64,000 nucleotides of DNA from Beta vulgaris subsp. vulgaris (taxonomy: Eukaryota > Streptophyta > Magnoliopsida > Caryophyllales > Amaranthaceae). Below, piece by piece: positions 33,258-44,719 of the stretch. Below the pieces are notes generated by a model that was not told where the DNA came from, searched no databases, and saw nothing but the letters and a program-made list of their open reading frames with translations. The stretch is from positions 44,535,397 to 44,599,396 of the forward strand of contig NC_079205.1 in the NCBI RefSeq assembly GCF_026745355.1, in the 5' to 3' direction. The translations under genes were made by a program, and so were the position numbers. Positions within the stretch are counted from its first letter, which is position 1; each line of letters begins with the position of its first letter.

Positions 33258-34387
33258 TAAGATTTGATCCCATTACCTCAAACTTATATAATCAAGTATT
33301 AACCACTAAACCAAGTAATTTTAGTGTTATAATTTTAAAGTAAAATATTAATAAATGAGAAATATAATTACATGTGGCATATCCCGAGCCTAAAACTGGT
33401 TTGTAATAATATAAGGGAAAAAAAAGTAAACTCCATAGATTGATCTTAAATGAGCCAATTAATTAATCTCCATATATATGTATATACGGAATAAGGTTTT
33501 CACGAGAACCAAGTCTATATAAAGAGATATGAAAACCGATTTTGCCTCTTAAAAGTAAAACAAAAAGATGTTATAGTAAATCCTATTGGCTGAAAAGATT
33601 TGACTTCTTGCTAGTTTAGCAAATTAGTTATTGTGATAACTGTTAGTTGAAGAACTTGTTGTCAGATGTTGTATTAGTTGTCAGCTGTCAATATTAGTTG
33701 TAGAGTTTGGCTGTAAAAATGACTTTTAGAATCATCAGTATTTGGTAAAACAACCTGTTAGTTATATAAAAAAAAGTGACAAAAATAAATTATATTCATT
33801 ATTCTAAAGCTACTCCAAAAGCTACATCTACCCCAAAAGCTAATATTTATAGTTTTTCCTAAACACTAGTTCAAACATCAAAAGCTACTCTAAACACTAC
33901 TTCACCTAACACAACTTTTAACTATTATTAGAGTTTTGACTTAGTCCTCACACTAAAAGCTACCTCAAAATTCTTGCCGAATACGTCCTTTTTATACTTG
34001 ATATTTTTCACTTTTAACCAAAAAAACAAATTAATAACCATAAAATATCATCATTGACAACAAACAATGCAATCTATTATGTGAAAGTACTATTTTAAAT
34101 AAGTTTAAGTTAACTTAACATTAAAAGTAAAAGAAAAACATAAAAAAAAAGTAAATAAAATTGATTCAAAAGTAAACAAAACTTCTATAAAATAAAGAAA
34201 TTGGGAGAGTATTTGAGAATTTGATTGCATAATAACGAAAATTCGGTTAATGACACGGGCATGATATATGTAGACCAACCGATTTTGAAATAGTTTGAGA
34301 AGTTCTCATTATAGGGTGTGCTTCTCATATACATACATAAAAAAAATCAAAATAACCAATTTAATACATTAACTAGTAGTGAGAGCC
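33258..34387. other. Intergenic, no gene recognised
   Basis: AT-rich. 33585-33990 has repeated AAAAGCTAC motifs and may be an old small DNA transposon, but no termini were identified. The right part is the 3' flank of the peptide gene at 34388-34732. Confidence 0.5.
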
Positions 34388-34732
34388 TCAGTAATACGGT
34401 GGTGATGGCCACGGTGGTGGTGCTGGTAAAGTACTGGGAGGATGAAAGGGTGGCGAAAGTAGACGTGAAGCAGGAGGCTGGCAATGATAAGGTGGTGATG
34501 GTGGTGGTGGTGGAGGAGGCGGCTTTTTCTTGAAGTGAACAGGACCATTACGCTGAGGAGGTGGCGGTGTAGGGCGTGGTCTCCTCATGACCCTTTGTAA
34601 AGAAGCTCCTTCTCTAGCAACATCATCAGCTTCTCTAGTTGCTGCGACACCAATATTAGTGCACTTAATTTTAGGCAACAATAATCCATTTAACATCAAA
34701 ATGGCAAGCAAACACCAAAGTTTGAGTCCCAT
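34388..34732 (-). CDS. Small secreted proline-rich protein, copy 2
   Basis: 114 residues from the Met at 34732. An in-frame Met at 34807 would place a hydrophobic stretch too far inside. Signal peptide MGLKLWCLLAILMLNGLLLP, then KIKC and an acidic/hydrophilic spacer with READD. The next block, SLQRVMRRPRPTPPPP, is nearly identical to copy 3 (SLQRAARRPRPTPPPP). A lysine cluster (HFKKK), a proline run, HCQPP and a tail SPPFHPPSTLPAPP follow. The paired arginines could be a processing site, with prolines as hydroxylation targets; both are inferences. No homologue can be named. The frame is open, with short upstream blocks shared with copy 3, which argues for a real gene. Confidence 0.75.
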   Translation of the reverse strand: MGLKLWCLLAILMLNGLLLPKIKCTNIGVAATREADDVAREGASLQRVMRRPRPTPPPPQRNGPVHFKKKPPPPPPPPSPPYHCQPPASRLLSPPFHPPSTLPAPPPWPSPPYY

Positions 34733-34848
34733 TTTGCTAGTGGTGAGTATCAGGATATAGGAGTAACTAGATAATGTGGATTTCATAAACCCTACTATTG
34801 TATTCATTTATGTATATTTCTATTTGAGCTAATGATAAATTATTCTTG

Positions 34849-34863
34849 TAGCAGCTAATTATA
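34849..34863 (-). promoter_or_regulatory. Upstream block shared with copy 3 (proximal)
   Basis: TAGCAGCTAATTATA, written on the plus strand, lies about 117 bp upstream of the start at 34732. The same 15-mer occurs about 108 bp upstream of copy 3. TTTGAGCTA is also shared next to it. Confidence 0.55.
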
Positions 34864-34985
34864 GAGTACTGGTAGTAGGTAGTAATTAGGCAATGTCTAG
34901 CTTGATGCATATGGCCTGGGTTGTATTAATTCGAATATTGCACTAAATTATTGCAACCATATGGCAATAAAAAAAGAGTTATTAT

Positions 34986-34999
34986 AACCACAGGCGGTG
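34986..34999 (-). promoter_or_regulatory. Upstream block shared with copy 3 (distal)
   Basis: AACCACAGGCGGTG (plus strand) lies about 255 bp upstream of the start and is followed by a similar GTTTGTAT-containing stretch in both copies. It could be a binding site or simply remaining duplication homology. Confidence 0.5.
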
Positions 35000-35460
35000 G
35001 ACAGGTAGTTATTACTTGTTTGTATCTGCCTGGGAGATGATCTATTCAACATAAAATAGCATTATTGTACGTCTGTACGTGAGTAACTAAGCTAAATTCA
35101 TAATTTAGGAAACATCTGCACACTCTTGACAAAAGCTATTGTCCTTTGCTTAAATTCGTTGTCGTATTATTACAGAAAGTTATTGATAAAAATGGAATTT
35201 CAGATTATAAAATAAACAAAAGTGGACAAATGACTACATTAAACAAAGCAAAGCTAGGGGGTTTGCCCGAAAAAGCTGAAATATTTACCTAATCTTGCTA
35301 ATTAGCGGATCGTGATTTGAATATGTGAAATTCATGACTTTTCAATAAAGTTTTTCTTTGATTGAAGTTTGTTGATAAAGTTTGATTGAAAGAGCTATTG
35401 AGGACGATTTAGCGGCGAATTTCAGATGATTTTGATCACATAGTCGCGCTAATTAGTTTA
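35000..35460. other. Intergenic, nothing recognised
   Basis: AT-rich sequence between the upstream region of the copy 2 gene and the truncated Copia LTR. Confidence 0.5.
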
Positions 35461-35526
35461 AAGGCATCCTAAAGTCATTTAGTAACCTAAAATTCAAATT
35501 AGCCACAAATATAACTCTCTCTCTCC

Positions 35527-37390
35527 AGCTTTTCCAGGACACCATCCAAGTTAAGGATTCTCTTAATCTTGGGCAGTACCTGGGTATGCCAATTTCTCAT
35601 AAAAGGCCTAGGAGAAGAGACCTCCAATTTGTAGTTGAAAAAGTCAGGAAGAGACTTGCAAACTGGAAAATCAAGTTCCTTTCGAGGGCCGGGAGACTTG
35701 TGCTCATTTCTTCTACGCTTAACTCTATCCCCAACTACTATATGCAAACAAGCTTCTTCCCTATTGTCACGATAAATGAGTTAGATAGAATCTGCAACAA
35801 TTTTCTGTGGGGGGAGAGTGAGGGTAAAAACAGGTTGCACCTTGTCTCGAAAGAAGCTTCCTTCCTCCCTAAATATTTAGGGGGCCTTAGGATTAGAAAC
35901 CATAGAAGTCTTAACACCTGCCTTATGGCAAAACTTGCGTGGAAGCTTAGCCAAGGCCCAGGTAACCTCGCCAAAGCCTGTATCGAGTCAAAGTATATTA
36001 GAGCTAGGGGGACTACCAAGTTTGCGAGAGGATCGCAGGTATGGCAGAGCTTGGGGAAGGGGTGGCACCTCCTCGAGGATAGTTGTGTGTGGGTAGTAGG
36101 AAAAGGGAATGTTATTTCCCTGTGCGAAGACAATTGGTTGGGTATTGGAGCTATTAGAGAGTTCATAATTAGGCCGCTAAAAAAAGGAGGAGATGGAATG
36201 GAAAGTCAAGGAGTGTTGGGTTGAGGGGAAATGGAAGTTACCTCAGCTGTCGATGGAGGTGCCAAGTCATATCTTTGATAGAGTTGAGTGCATTGTGTGG
36301 AAGTTATCCGAGGCCGAGGATAGACCGTGCTCCACGCTAGCTGAGGATAATCTCTTCTCGCTTAGAAAGGCGTTTGAGAGAGATGTGAAAAATCGGGGGT
36401 TGGGGAGAAAAAATCAGAGCTGGGAGTGGGAGGGAGATTTTCCTCCAAAAATCCGCTTTTTTCTATGGCTTATCTGGTATGGAAAAATCCCGACTAAAAT
36501 CTTCTCTCTTCTTTAAGAACATTGTGCCTAACCCGACATGTGATCTGTGTGAATGTGAGATCGAGGATATTATTCATGTGTTGCGTAATTGTGTTGAAGC
36601 GAGGAAAGTGTGGGATCATTTCAATGCTAAGCATGAGCTCTTAGTGGGGACTAAGGATGAATGGTGTAAGTCTAACATGCTCAGTAGGGACCCAATATTT
36701 AATCTCTCATGGGGGGAGGTCTTCCCCTTCATTTGTTATGAACTTTGGCTGGCTCGAAACATGAAAGTCTTTAAAGGGATCCCTTACCCAAACCCGATCG
36801 CATTTACCCGTAAAATTTCGTTTTCTGTTTGGGAGTTTATGTCCTCCAAAACCGTGCACAGAAAACTTGCTACTAATGCCCACCCAGCCCTTGATATCTC
36901 CCATCACCGGACCTTCATTGTTAATGTGGATGCCTCAATGACAAACCACTCCAAGCCTAGTTGCGTGGCTGCTTGTCTTAGAAATAGTAGGGGTGATTGG
37001 ATCATGGGATGCCAAAGATCAATTATGGTGCATTATATTTATATGGCCGAGCTTCACGCTATCTTTGACGGTATTAATCTTGCAAAAAGGAAATGTATTA
37101 ATAACTTTGTGCTTGTGTCTGATTGTCAACGAGCGATTACTCGTATAAACCAAGAAGAGCAATATACAGATTTATATGCTAACATGGTGAGAGAATGTAG
37201 GGTAATGTTGCAGGAACCATGGCAGGTGAAGTGTGTGTTCATGAAGCGTGATTGGAACAGGGTAGCAGATGCTTTGGCTCGTGAAGGCAAAATTTTGGAT
37301 CTAAATCGGAATAGTCTTAGGGATATTGCTCATCCACCTAATTATTGTATTAACCTTCTGAAGGAGGATTGTAAGAACCTTTTTAAGTAG
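35527..37390 (+). pseudogene. LINE ORF2 C-terminal part: end of RT domain, zinc-binding domain, RNase H
   Basis: Reads in from the truncated end (NLGQYLGMPISHKR), then LANWKIKFLSRAGRLVLISS, NNFLWGESEGKNRLHLVSKE, YLGGLRIRNHRSLN and KLAWKL. A frame break occurs near 36180-36220. The zinc-binding region (NPTCDLCECEIEDIIHVLRNC) starts near 36530, and an RNase H domain at about 36905-37290 shows VNVDAS, an AELHAI segment with the catalytic Glu, VSDCQRAI and RVADALAREG. The combination RT, zf-RVT and RNase H is typical of plant L1-like ORF2. Catalytic RT motifs were lost with the 5' truncation, so it is dead. Confidence 0.85.
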
Positions 37391-37428
37391 TTATGGTTTG
37401 TTATGCCTTGTTAACCAAAAAAAAAAAA
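35527..37428 (+). mobile_element. 5'-truncated LINE inserted in the Copia 5' LTR
   Basis: The target duplication AACTCTCTCTCTCC (35513-35526) recurs with one change after the tail (AACTTTCTCTCTCC, 37429-37442). The insert ends in a 14-base A run (37417-37430, which overlaps the duplication by two bases). It starts within ORF2, so reverse transcription stopped early, as is usual for LINEs. Confidence 0.9.
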
Positions 37429-37679
37429 AACTTTCTCTCTCCTCTCTCTCTTTCTCTCTCTTCTTCTTCTCCATTGTAATTCCTCCATTAGAGAGGCTAA
37501 AGAAAACTCCAAGTTTCTTGCTTGTGGATGTAGGTCAAGATTGACCGAATCACGTCGAATCTTTGTCTCTCTTTATTGCTTACCTTTCTCATTTAAAGTT
37601 TACAACTTTGAATTTATTGTTGAACTTGAACTTAACAAGAAAACCCTAGGTCCTAGAAATTGCATTTATTTCTAACAAA

Positions 37680-37692
37680 TGGTATCAAGAGC
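37680..37692 (+). promoter_or_regulatory. Primer-binding site of the Copia element
   Basis: TGGTATCAAGAGC, two bases after the LTR end TAACA, complementary to the initiator methionine tRNA 3' end as in most copia elements (usual form TGGTATCAGAGC). Confidence 0.85.
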
Positions 37693-37732
37693 TTAAGGTT
37701 TAGGAGGTTTCCAGTTGATTTCTTTGAAGAAT

Positions 37733-40700
37733 ATGTCAACAATGAAGCTTGATATTGAGAAATTTGACAGGTCCATCAACTTTGGACTATGGCAAGTAAA
37801 GATGAAGGCAATATTGATTCAAAATGGTGTTCACAAGGCTCTAGAGGGCAAGGTGAAGAAGCCTACTACTATGACCAAAGAGAAATGGGAAGGATTGGAT
37901 TTGAAGGCCTTATCGGCAATACAACTTTGCCTCTCGAATGAAATATTGAGGGAAGTTGCTAAGGAGGACTCGGCGGCGGGTCTATGGTTGAAGTTGGAGT
38001 TGGAGTCTCTTTACATGGCAAAGAGTGTCACCAACCGACTTTTACTTAAGACTAGATTGTATACCTACGACTTGAAGAAGATAATTCTCTTAAGTCTCAT
38101 TTAGATAAGTTTTATTCTATTGTAATGGATCTTCAAAACATTGATGTGACTTTGGATGATGAAGATTTGGCTATTTGTTTGTTGTGTTCATTACCATCTT
38201 CATACAGGCATTTTAGGGAAACTATCTTATATGGTAGAGATGATTTGAGTATTGATTATGTTAGGGATGCTTTGAAACAAAGGGAATTAATTGATAATCA
38301 TTTGACATCTAAATCATCAAACTCTAGTGATGGCTTGTTTTTTAGGGGTAGATCAAATGATGTTACATCTACTAATCAAGGTGGTAATGGTGGTAAGAAT
38401 AGGGGCATTCTAAGTCTAAGAAGCCCAATTCTAATAGGCAAAAGACTTGTAATTATTGTCATCTAAAGGGACACATTAAGTCCGAATGCTACAAGTTTAA
38501 GAACAAGTAATCGGGGGATAGTAAGCTCGAGAAAGGCAAGGAACCCATGAACTCCGATCCTCCAATGTAAGCTATGTTGATTCCGGTAGCAAAAGTGGTG
38601 CATTGGTTGTTACTCATGATAGGCTCAAGAGCAAGACTGAATGGATAATGGATTCGGGATGTTCTTTTCATGTGACACCCTACAAAGACATGTTCATCTA
38701 TATGAGGAGTCAATGGAGGCACGGTCACCATGGGCAACAATGCTACTTGCAAGGTGATTGGCATAGGGTCCGTGGATATCACTATGTTTGATGGCACGGT
38801 TACAACATTGTCCAAAGTCCACCATGTTTCGAAAATAAAGAAGAACTTGATCTCTCTTGGTACTCTTGACAACATTGGGTATAAGTACATAGCGGAAGGT
38901 GGAGTATTGAAGGTTATTAGGGATGCACTTGTATTGAAGGTGGAGTATGAAGGGCATTAAAAGGGGAAGTTTATATGTGTTACAAGGTTCCATGGTTAGT
39001 GGTTCGAAAAATGTCTCCACCGGCACTATGAGTGATGATGATACCAAGCTTTGGCATTTAAGGCTTGGTCATATGGGAGTGCATGGAATGTCCGAACTTT
39101 GTAAGCAAGGTTTGCTAGAAAATATGAAGCTTGGCAACCTTGGCTTTTGTGAGCATTGTGTGTTTGGTAAACAGAAGCGGGTTAGCTTCAAGCCCGCAAT
39201 ACACAACATCAAAGGACCTCTTGATTACATCCATTCGGATTTTGGAGGTCCCTCTAGGAAGACTTCTTTGGGTAGTTGTAGTTACTTGCTCATAATAATT
39301 GATGATTTCTCTAGGAAGGTGTGGTCGTTCTTTCTCAAGCACAAGGATGGTGTATTTGATGTGTTTCTTCAATGGAAGACTATGATTGAGAAGAAGACCG
39401 ACAAGAAGATCAAGGTTTTGAGAACGACAATGGCCTAGAGTTTGTTGAAAAGAAGTTCACTAAGTATTGTCTTGATGAAGGCATTGTTCGTCATAGAACT
39501 TGTGTTGGGAGCCTCAACAAAAGGTGTTGCGGAGAGAAGAATAGGACTCTCTAGAGAGGAAGATGTATGTCTCACAAGCCAATTGGGGAAGATCTTTTGG
39601 GCCGAAGCGGTTGCAACGGCATGCTATTTGGTGAACCGGTCTCCTCACTCCGCCCTTAACTTTAAATCTCCTCAAGAGGTATGGTTCGGAACTCCATGTG
39701 ATTACTCTAATTTAAAAGTTTTTGGTTGTCCGGCCTATATTCATGTAAATGAGGATAAACTTGAACATAGAGCTAGAAAATGTGTATTGTTGGCTATGTT
39801 TGGGGTTAAGGGATATAGAGTTTGGTGTGAAAAATCTAGGAGGTAATAACTTCTAGAGATGTTGTGTTTGATGAATTGTATGATCACTCCGGAGAAGGAG
39901 CTTTCTATTTGTAATGATGTAGGTTCATTCTATGACACCGGAGAAGGTGGAGCTTGAAAGTGCTTCACATGATGACTCTCACTCAAGAGAGATTGTTAGG
40001 TTCACCTCAAACCCAACGCAAGAACTTGCTAGTGAGAGACAATGAAGGCAAATTAAGCGTCCTCAAAGATATGTTGAGGAGTGTGACTATGTGCAATATG
40101 CTCTCACCGTGGCAAATGAGGTGGAGACATTTGATGATCCATGCTCCTACAAGGAAGCAATGTCTCTACCCGATTCAAGCAAGTGGTTGATGGCAATGAA
40201 ACAAGAGATGGAGTCTTTGCACAAGAATAATACTCGGGAGTTGGTTGTTGCACCTAAGAAGAAGAAGATCGTTGGGTGTAAGTGGGTGTACAAGAGAAAA
40301 GAGGGTACACCGGATTCGGGAGGTCCCGTCTACAAGGCAAGAGTTGTGGCAAGGGGTTTCACTCAAGTTGAGGGTGTTGATTTTCTTGAAGGTTTCTCAC
40401 CGGTTGTGAAGCACTAGTCAATTAGAGTTTTCTTCCTTGGTAGCTATGGAAACTTGGAGCTACACCAACTTGATGTTAAGACCCTTTCCTCCATGGGGAC
40501 TTGGAGGAGGAAATCTACATGAACAACCGGAAGGTTTTGAGGTAGAAGGGAAAGAAGAGCATGTGTGCCGTTTGGTGAAATCATTGTATGGGTTGAAGCA
40601 ATACTAGGCAATGGTATAGGCGATTTGATTCGTTTATGTGGCTCATGAGTTCACAAGAAGCTCTATGATAGTTTGTCTACTACAAAGAGCTAGTAAGTGG

Positions 40701-41640
40701 TTCCTTCGTTTACCTTTTGCTTTATGTTGATGATATGTTGGTTGCTTGCAAGAATTTGATTGAGGTCAACAATTTGAAGAAGTTGTTGAGTAGCGAGTTT
40801 GATACGAAGAATTTTGGTGAAGCCAATAAAATACTTAGGATGGAGATTTGGAGAGATCATCTAAAGGGGTTTGTACCTTAGCCAAAGGAGGTACATTGAG
40901 AAGTTCTGAGAGATCTCAATGAACAAGCAAGCCTGTTTCTACTCCTCTCGATTCTCACTTCAAGCTCTCAAAGGAGCTTTTCCCTCAATCCGAAAAAGAT
41001 GAAAGGGCCATGGCTCACATTCCTTATACTAGTGCTGTTGGGAGTGTGATGTATGCCATGGTATGTCTTAGGCCGGACATTACTCAAGCGGTGAGCATGG
41101 TGAGCCATTATATGTCAAGGCTCGAGAAAGGGCATTGGGAAGCTTTGAAATGGCTTCTAAGGTACTTAATTGAAGGGTACCTCACAAGTTTGTTTGGAGT
41201 TTGGTCAAGATGCAAATGGTGTGATTGGGTATTGTAATTCGGATTATGGTGGAGACTTGGATGATCGAAAATCGACTTCGGGTTATGTGTATAGCTTGGG
41301 TGGTATAGCCGTGAGTTGGCAATCTTCGCTACAAGATGTTGTAGCTCTTTCAACCGCGAAAGCGGAGTTCATGGCAATTACCGAGGCATTCAAGGAGTCA
41401 AAGTGACTCAAAGATTTGGTTGGGGAATTAGCTCGTGCGCTAACGGGGTTTCCGTATTTTGTGATAGTCAAAGTGCAATTCACTTAGCTAAGAACCAAAA
41501 CACATTCAATGGAAGAACGAAGCACATTGATGTGAAGTACAACTTCATCCGGAATGTCATTGATAAGAAAGAGTTGACATTGATGAAGCTAAGATTCGTA
41601 CCGAGGAGAACCCATCCGACATGTTGATAAAGCCTTTGCC
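37733..41640 (+). pseudogene. Copia gag-pol polyprotein, many breaks
   Basis: Gag begins MSTMKLDIEKFD with NFGLWQVKMKAILIQNG. A zinc-knuckle region lies near 38440-38500 (frame changed). Protease: WIMDSGCSFHVTPYKDMF near 38640. Integrase: LWHLRLGHMGVHG near 39050 with CEHCVFGKQKR, then DYIHSDFGGPS and SYLLIIIDDFSRKVWSFFLK. Reverse transcriptase: SKWLMAMKQEMESLHKNN near 40180, GCKWVYKRK, KARVVARGFTQVEGVDF; a catalytic LYVDDM-like box lies near 40725. RNase H: GYCNSDYGGDLDDRKSTSGY near 41230 and ALSTAKAEFMA near 41345. Overall a Tork/Tnt1-like copia. Stops or frameshifts occur at about 38104, 38466, 38791, 39438, 39846, 40417, 41237 and 41406. Confidence 0.85.
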
Positions 41641-41721
41641 AACCACTAATAAGTTCATTTTGTGTGTGAATTTGGTGGGTCTCTCCTCTTATTCGTTGTA
41701 GGCCCCTAAGGGGTAGGGCCT

Positions 41722-42366
41722 TGGAGTTTGATTAGTATTTTTGGTGTTATTGGAGGTGTTTGGAGAAATTCAAGTCAAGGTGCAGAATTGTTATAAGTAC
41801 GCCTTGATTTCTCGGTGAAGATGAAGAAAGAAAGAGATTCCAAGCCTCACGCGCAACACCCCGGTCGAGAGAAGCCGAGCCCAGCAGCTCGCGCTTTCTT
41901 CACCAACTTTCTGCCTTCGAGGCAGATTCCTTGCCAAAACCCTGCACCGGGCGGGCTAGGTCATAGCCGGGCGGGCAGCTTGCCCTATTTCGCGTTTTTG
42001 CGATTTTAATATTTTGGGTTTTTGGAGATTGTGTAAACTTTAGGAGGCCATATATAAGGCATCCTAAAGTCATTTGGTAACCTAAGATTCAAATTAGCCA
42101 CAAATATAACTCTCTCTTTCTCCCTCCTCTCCTCTCTCTCTCTCTCTTCTTCTTCTTCTCCATTGTAATTCCTACATTAGAGAGGCTAAAGAAAACTCCA
42201 AGGTTCTTGCTTGTGGATGTAGGCCAAGATTGATCGAACCACGTTTAATCTTTGTCTCTCTTTATTGCTTACCTTTCACATTTAAAGTTTACAACTTTGC
42301 ATTTATTGTTGAACTTGGACCTAACTAGCAAACCCTAGGTCCTAGAAATTGCATTTATTTCTAACA
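41722..42366 (+). repeat. 3' LTR of the Copia element
   Basis: The right end TTTCTAACA matches the 5' LTR end exactly. The left boundary (TGGAGTTTG after AAGGGGTAGGGCCT) is inferred because the 5' copy lacks this part. It contains a GC-rich block at about 41845-41990 (GGGCGGGC repeats) and a CT-rich tract near 42110-42165. Confidence 0.65.
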
Positions 42367-44218
42367 GAAATAAATTGAGTTGGTAAGTGGTTTGAAAATT
42401 GGCCAAATACCAATGTCATCAATCTGACGAAAATTGGCTCTTATCATTTCCATGATCTTCTAAGATGTGATAACCCTCCTGCTAAAAATGGAACGAACCC
42501 TTGCGCATAAGCCCTTCAAACCTGAATCCCTTTGGTATTATGAGCCTTCATCTACTAGTCGATGCATGAGAAATGGAACTTTTCCCTGTGATTTACCCTC
42601 AAAACTTCACTCACTTTCAATAATCATTAGGTCTTGGATAAAATTCTTCTCTGGGAATATTTTTCACAAGAAAAAGAGACTGTTAACTCTAGTGGAAAAA
42701 ACCTTATATGTCACTTAGTATCAGATGCGGTTTTTGTAAAACCGCATCCGAAAATGCTTCAAAAAATGGGAGGGAAATTTGTCAAAAAAAATTGGATGCG
42801 GTCCATTTAAAACCGCATCAGATTACAAAATCTGATGAGGTTTTTAAAAATCTGATGCGGTTGATGGACCGCATCGGATTTTCGTAATTTTGTGAAGCTC
42901 AAACTGTTAGTGCACAGCCCATTAGTTCGTGGCACATGTTAACTTAACAAAACCGGCGCCCCTAACCTATTTCTCTCTAACCCCGAGCCCCTCCCTTATA
43001 ACCCTAACCCTAAAACTTTTCAAATTCTATCTCCTCTATCTACCGACATTTCCTGTCTCCCTACTCCCTTCTCCCTTCTCCCTACTAGACCACCGCCGCC
43101 ATTTGCGTTCTCCACCTGCTCCTTCTTCGTCACTTCACCACCCATTGCTTCACCAACCAGCATCGCCACCGCTCGCACGACGAGACGAAAAGAGTGAACC
43201 ACCATCGGTCAAACTAGTCGTCGAGTTTTTCCGAAGAGAATTCGGATTCGAAATCTCTACAAATACGCGAACAAAGCTCACCCTCCGACTCCATCATTGC
43301 CGCTGATTAATCGTCGAATCTGCAACCACGCACCAATACGCGTTTGTTCATCGAAGAAGGAAGAAGATGAAGAGGCAACAAGAATGAAGTTCGCAGATCC
43401 ACCAATACGTGTTTTTCGATCTCTTTATCCCCACTAGTAATTTCCATTTTATTTTATATTTAGGTTTTTTTTCCTTGTAATTTAAATTAGTAATTTCGTA
43501 TTCATTTTTTATTTAATTGTTCATTTTTGTTTAGATCTAGTCTTTGTAATTTTTATTTTATTTACTTTTTTCGTTCTTAGTTCAATATGTCAGTTTTTTT
43601 TTTTGTTTGGTTCACTGTGAATCTACAAGTTAGTTTTTTTTTTTTGGTTTGTTTTTTTCGTATTCATCAGTTTTATATTTTTATCATTCAAGTTCAATAT
43701 GTCAATTTGGTTTGTGTAATATTTTTATTTTTCATTCAAGTTGAATATGTCAGTTTGGTTTAGTTCAATATGTTAGTTTGTATTTTTCCTTTTTTTTCGT
43801 ACTTGGTTTGTGTAATATTTGTATAATTGAAATTATTTTTTGTTTGTATAAAATTTGCTACCAGACTTGAAGTTTTTCGAATTTTCATTGTTGCAGCTTG
43901 AATTTTGGTTTTTGTTGGTTTCTGCTGCAGGCTTTTTTTTGAACTCCATGACCTCCAAAACCGATGCGGTTCTTAAAGAAAACCGCATCAGATTATCATC
44001 TAATCTGATGCCGTTTTCCCTATGAACCGCATCAAAAAATGTTTGTAAGCTGTTGCGTGTCCACCTGATGCGGACCAAAACCACATCAGAAAGGCTAGTT
44101 TTGATCGCATCAGGTGGGGTTTTTTCGACTAGTGTAACTAGACTTCTAGATGCCCGAAAAGCTATAGAAATTGATCCTTATAATGAATACCTTTGGAACC
44201 TGAATCTTCTCTAACATT
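42367..44218 (+). pseudogene. LINE ORF2 fragment, interrupted by a CACTA element
   Basis: 42367-42686 encodes the end of the endonuclease and the linker: VINLTKIGSYHFHDLL resembles the region of the SDH motif, and further on come SWIKFFSGNIFHKKKRLL. 44135-44218 continues it with DARKAIEIDPYNEYLWNLN. Removing the CACTA and one TAA copy restores one continuous LINE reading frame. Both outer borders are abrupt: a Copia LTR on the left, Copia RT sequence on the right. Confidence 0.75.
42687..44134. mobile_element. Non-autonomous CACTA element with GATGCGGTTTT repeats (1.45 kb)
   Basis: Left end CTCTAGTGGAAAAAACC (second base changed), right end inverted CACTAGTCGAAAAAACC. TAA duplication at 42684-42686 and 44135-44137. 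Inverted copies of GATGCGGTTTT / AAAACCGCATC crowd both ends (42725-42875; 43960-44115). The interior has a GC-rich core (about 42950-43390) that may be a captured gene start, and AT-rich sequence; no transposase. Confidence 0.88.
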
Positions 44219-44719
44219 ATAACAGAATGGTATTCTAGACAAGTTTGCCAAGCTTGTTCAAGAGTTTATATTGCAACATTTTGTGCAATCCAAGAATGAC
44301 TATAGCCTATTCATCAAAAAACAAGATCATCACATCATTGTAGCATCAATATGTTGATCATATAATCTTAACAAGCACAAATATTATAAGCATCAACAAC
44401 CTTAAAAATTACCTTCATCATACCTTCAATATCGAGGATCTAGGAAAAATCCACTATCATAGGTATTAAAATCGGTTACTTATCATCAGGGATTTGAATG
44501 ATCGACAAAGAAAAAGTTCACATATGAATTACTAAAATGTGCACAACTTACTAATACAAGACCACCAATCACTCCCATTAGTGGAAAAAACGTCAAAGAC
44601 TAATGGTAAACCCGTAATCTTTAACAATTTTGTCTCCCAAAAACCGCAGCCCTTCATGTATAAAGGACCGCGGTTTTGAACAAAACCACAACGCTTGTGA
44701 CCCAAAAAAAAAATTATTT

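Larger units (their letters stand above)
35461..42366 (+). mobile_element. Ty1/copia retrotransposon, 5' LTR truncated and interrupted by a LINE
   Basis: The 5' LTR remnant (35461-35526 plus about 37431-37677) matches 42056-42366 near the right end: AAGGCATCCTAAAGTCATTT, CTCCATTGTAATTCCT, CCTAGGTCCTAGAAATTGCA, TTTCTAACA. A primer-binding site follows at 37680. The coding region has the copia order gag, protease, integrase, reverse transcriptase, RNase H. The left LTR starts abruptly at 35461, so part of it is missing and no target duplication can be read. The 3' LTR probably starts near 41722 after a purine-rich AAGGGGTAGGG. Confidence 0.85.
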
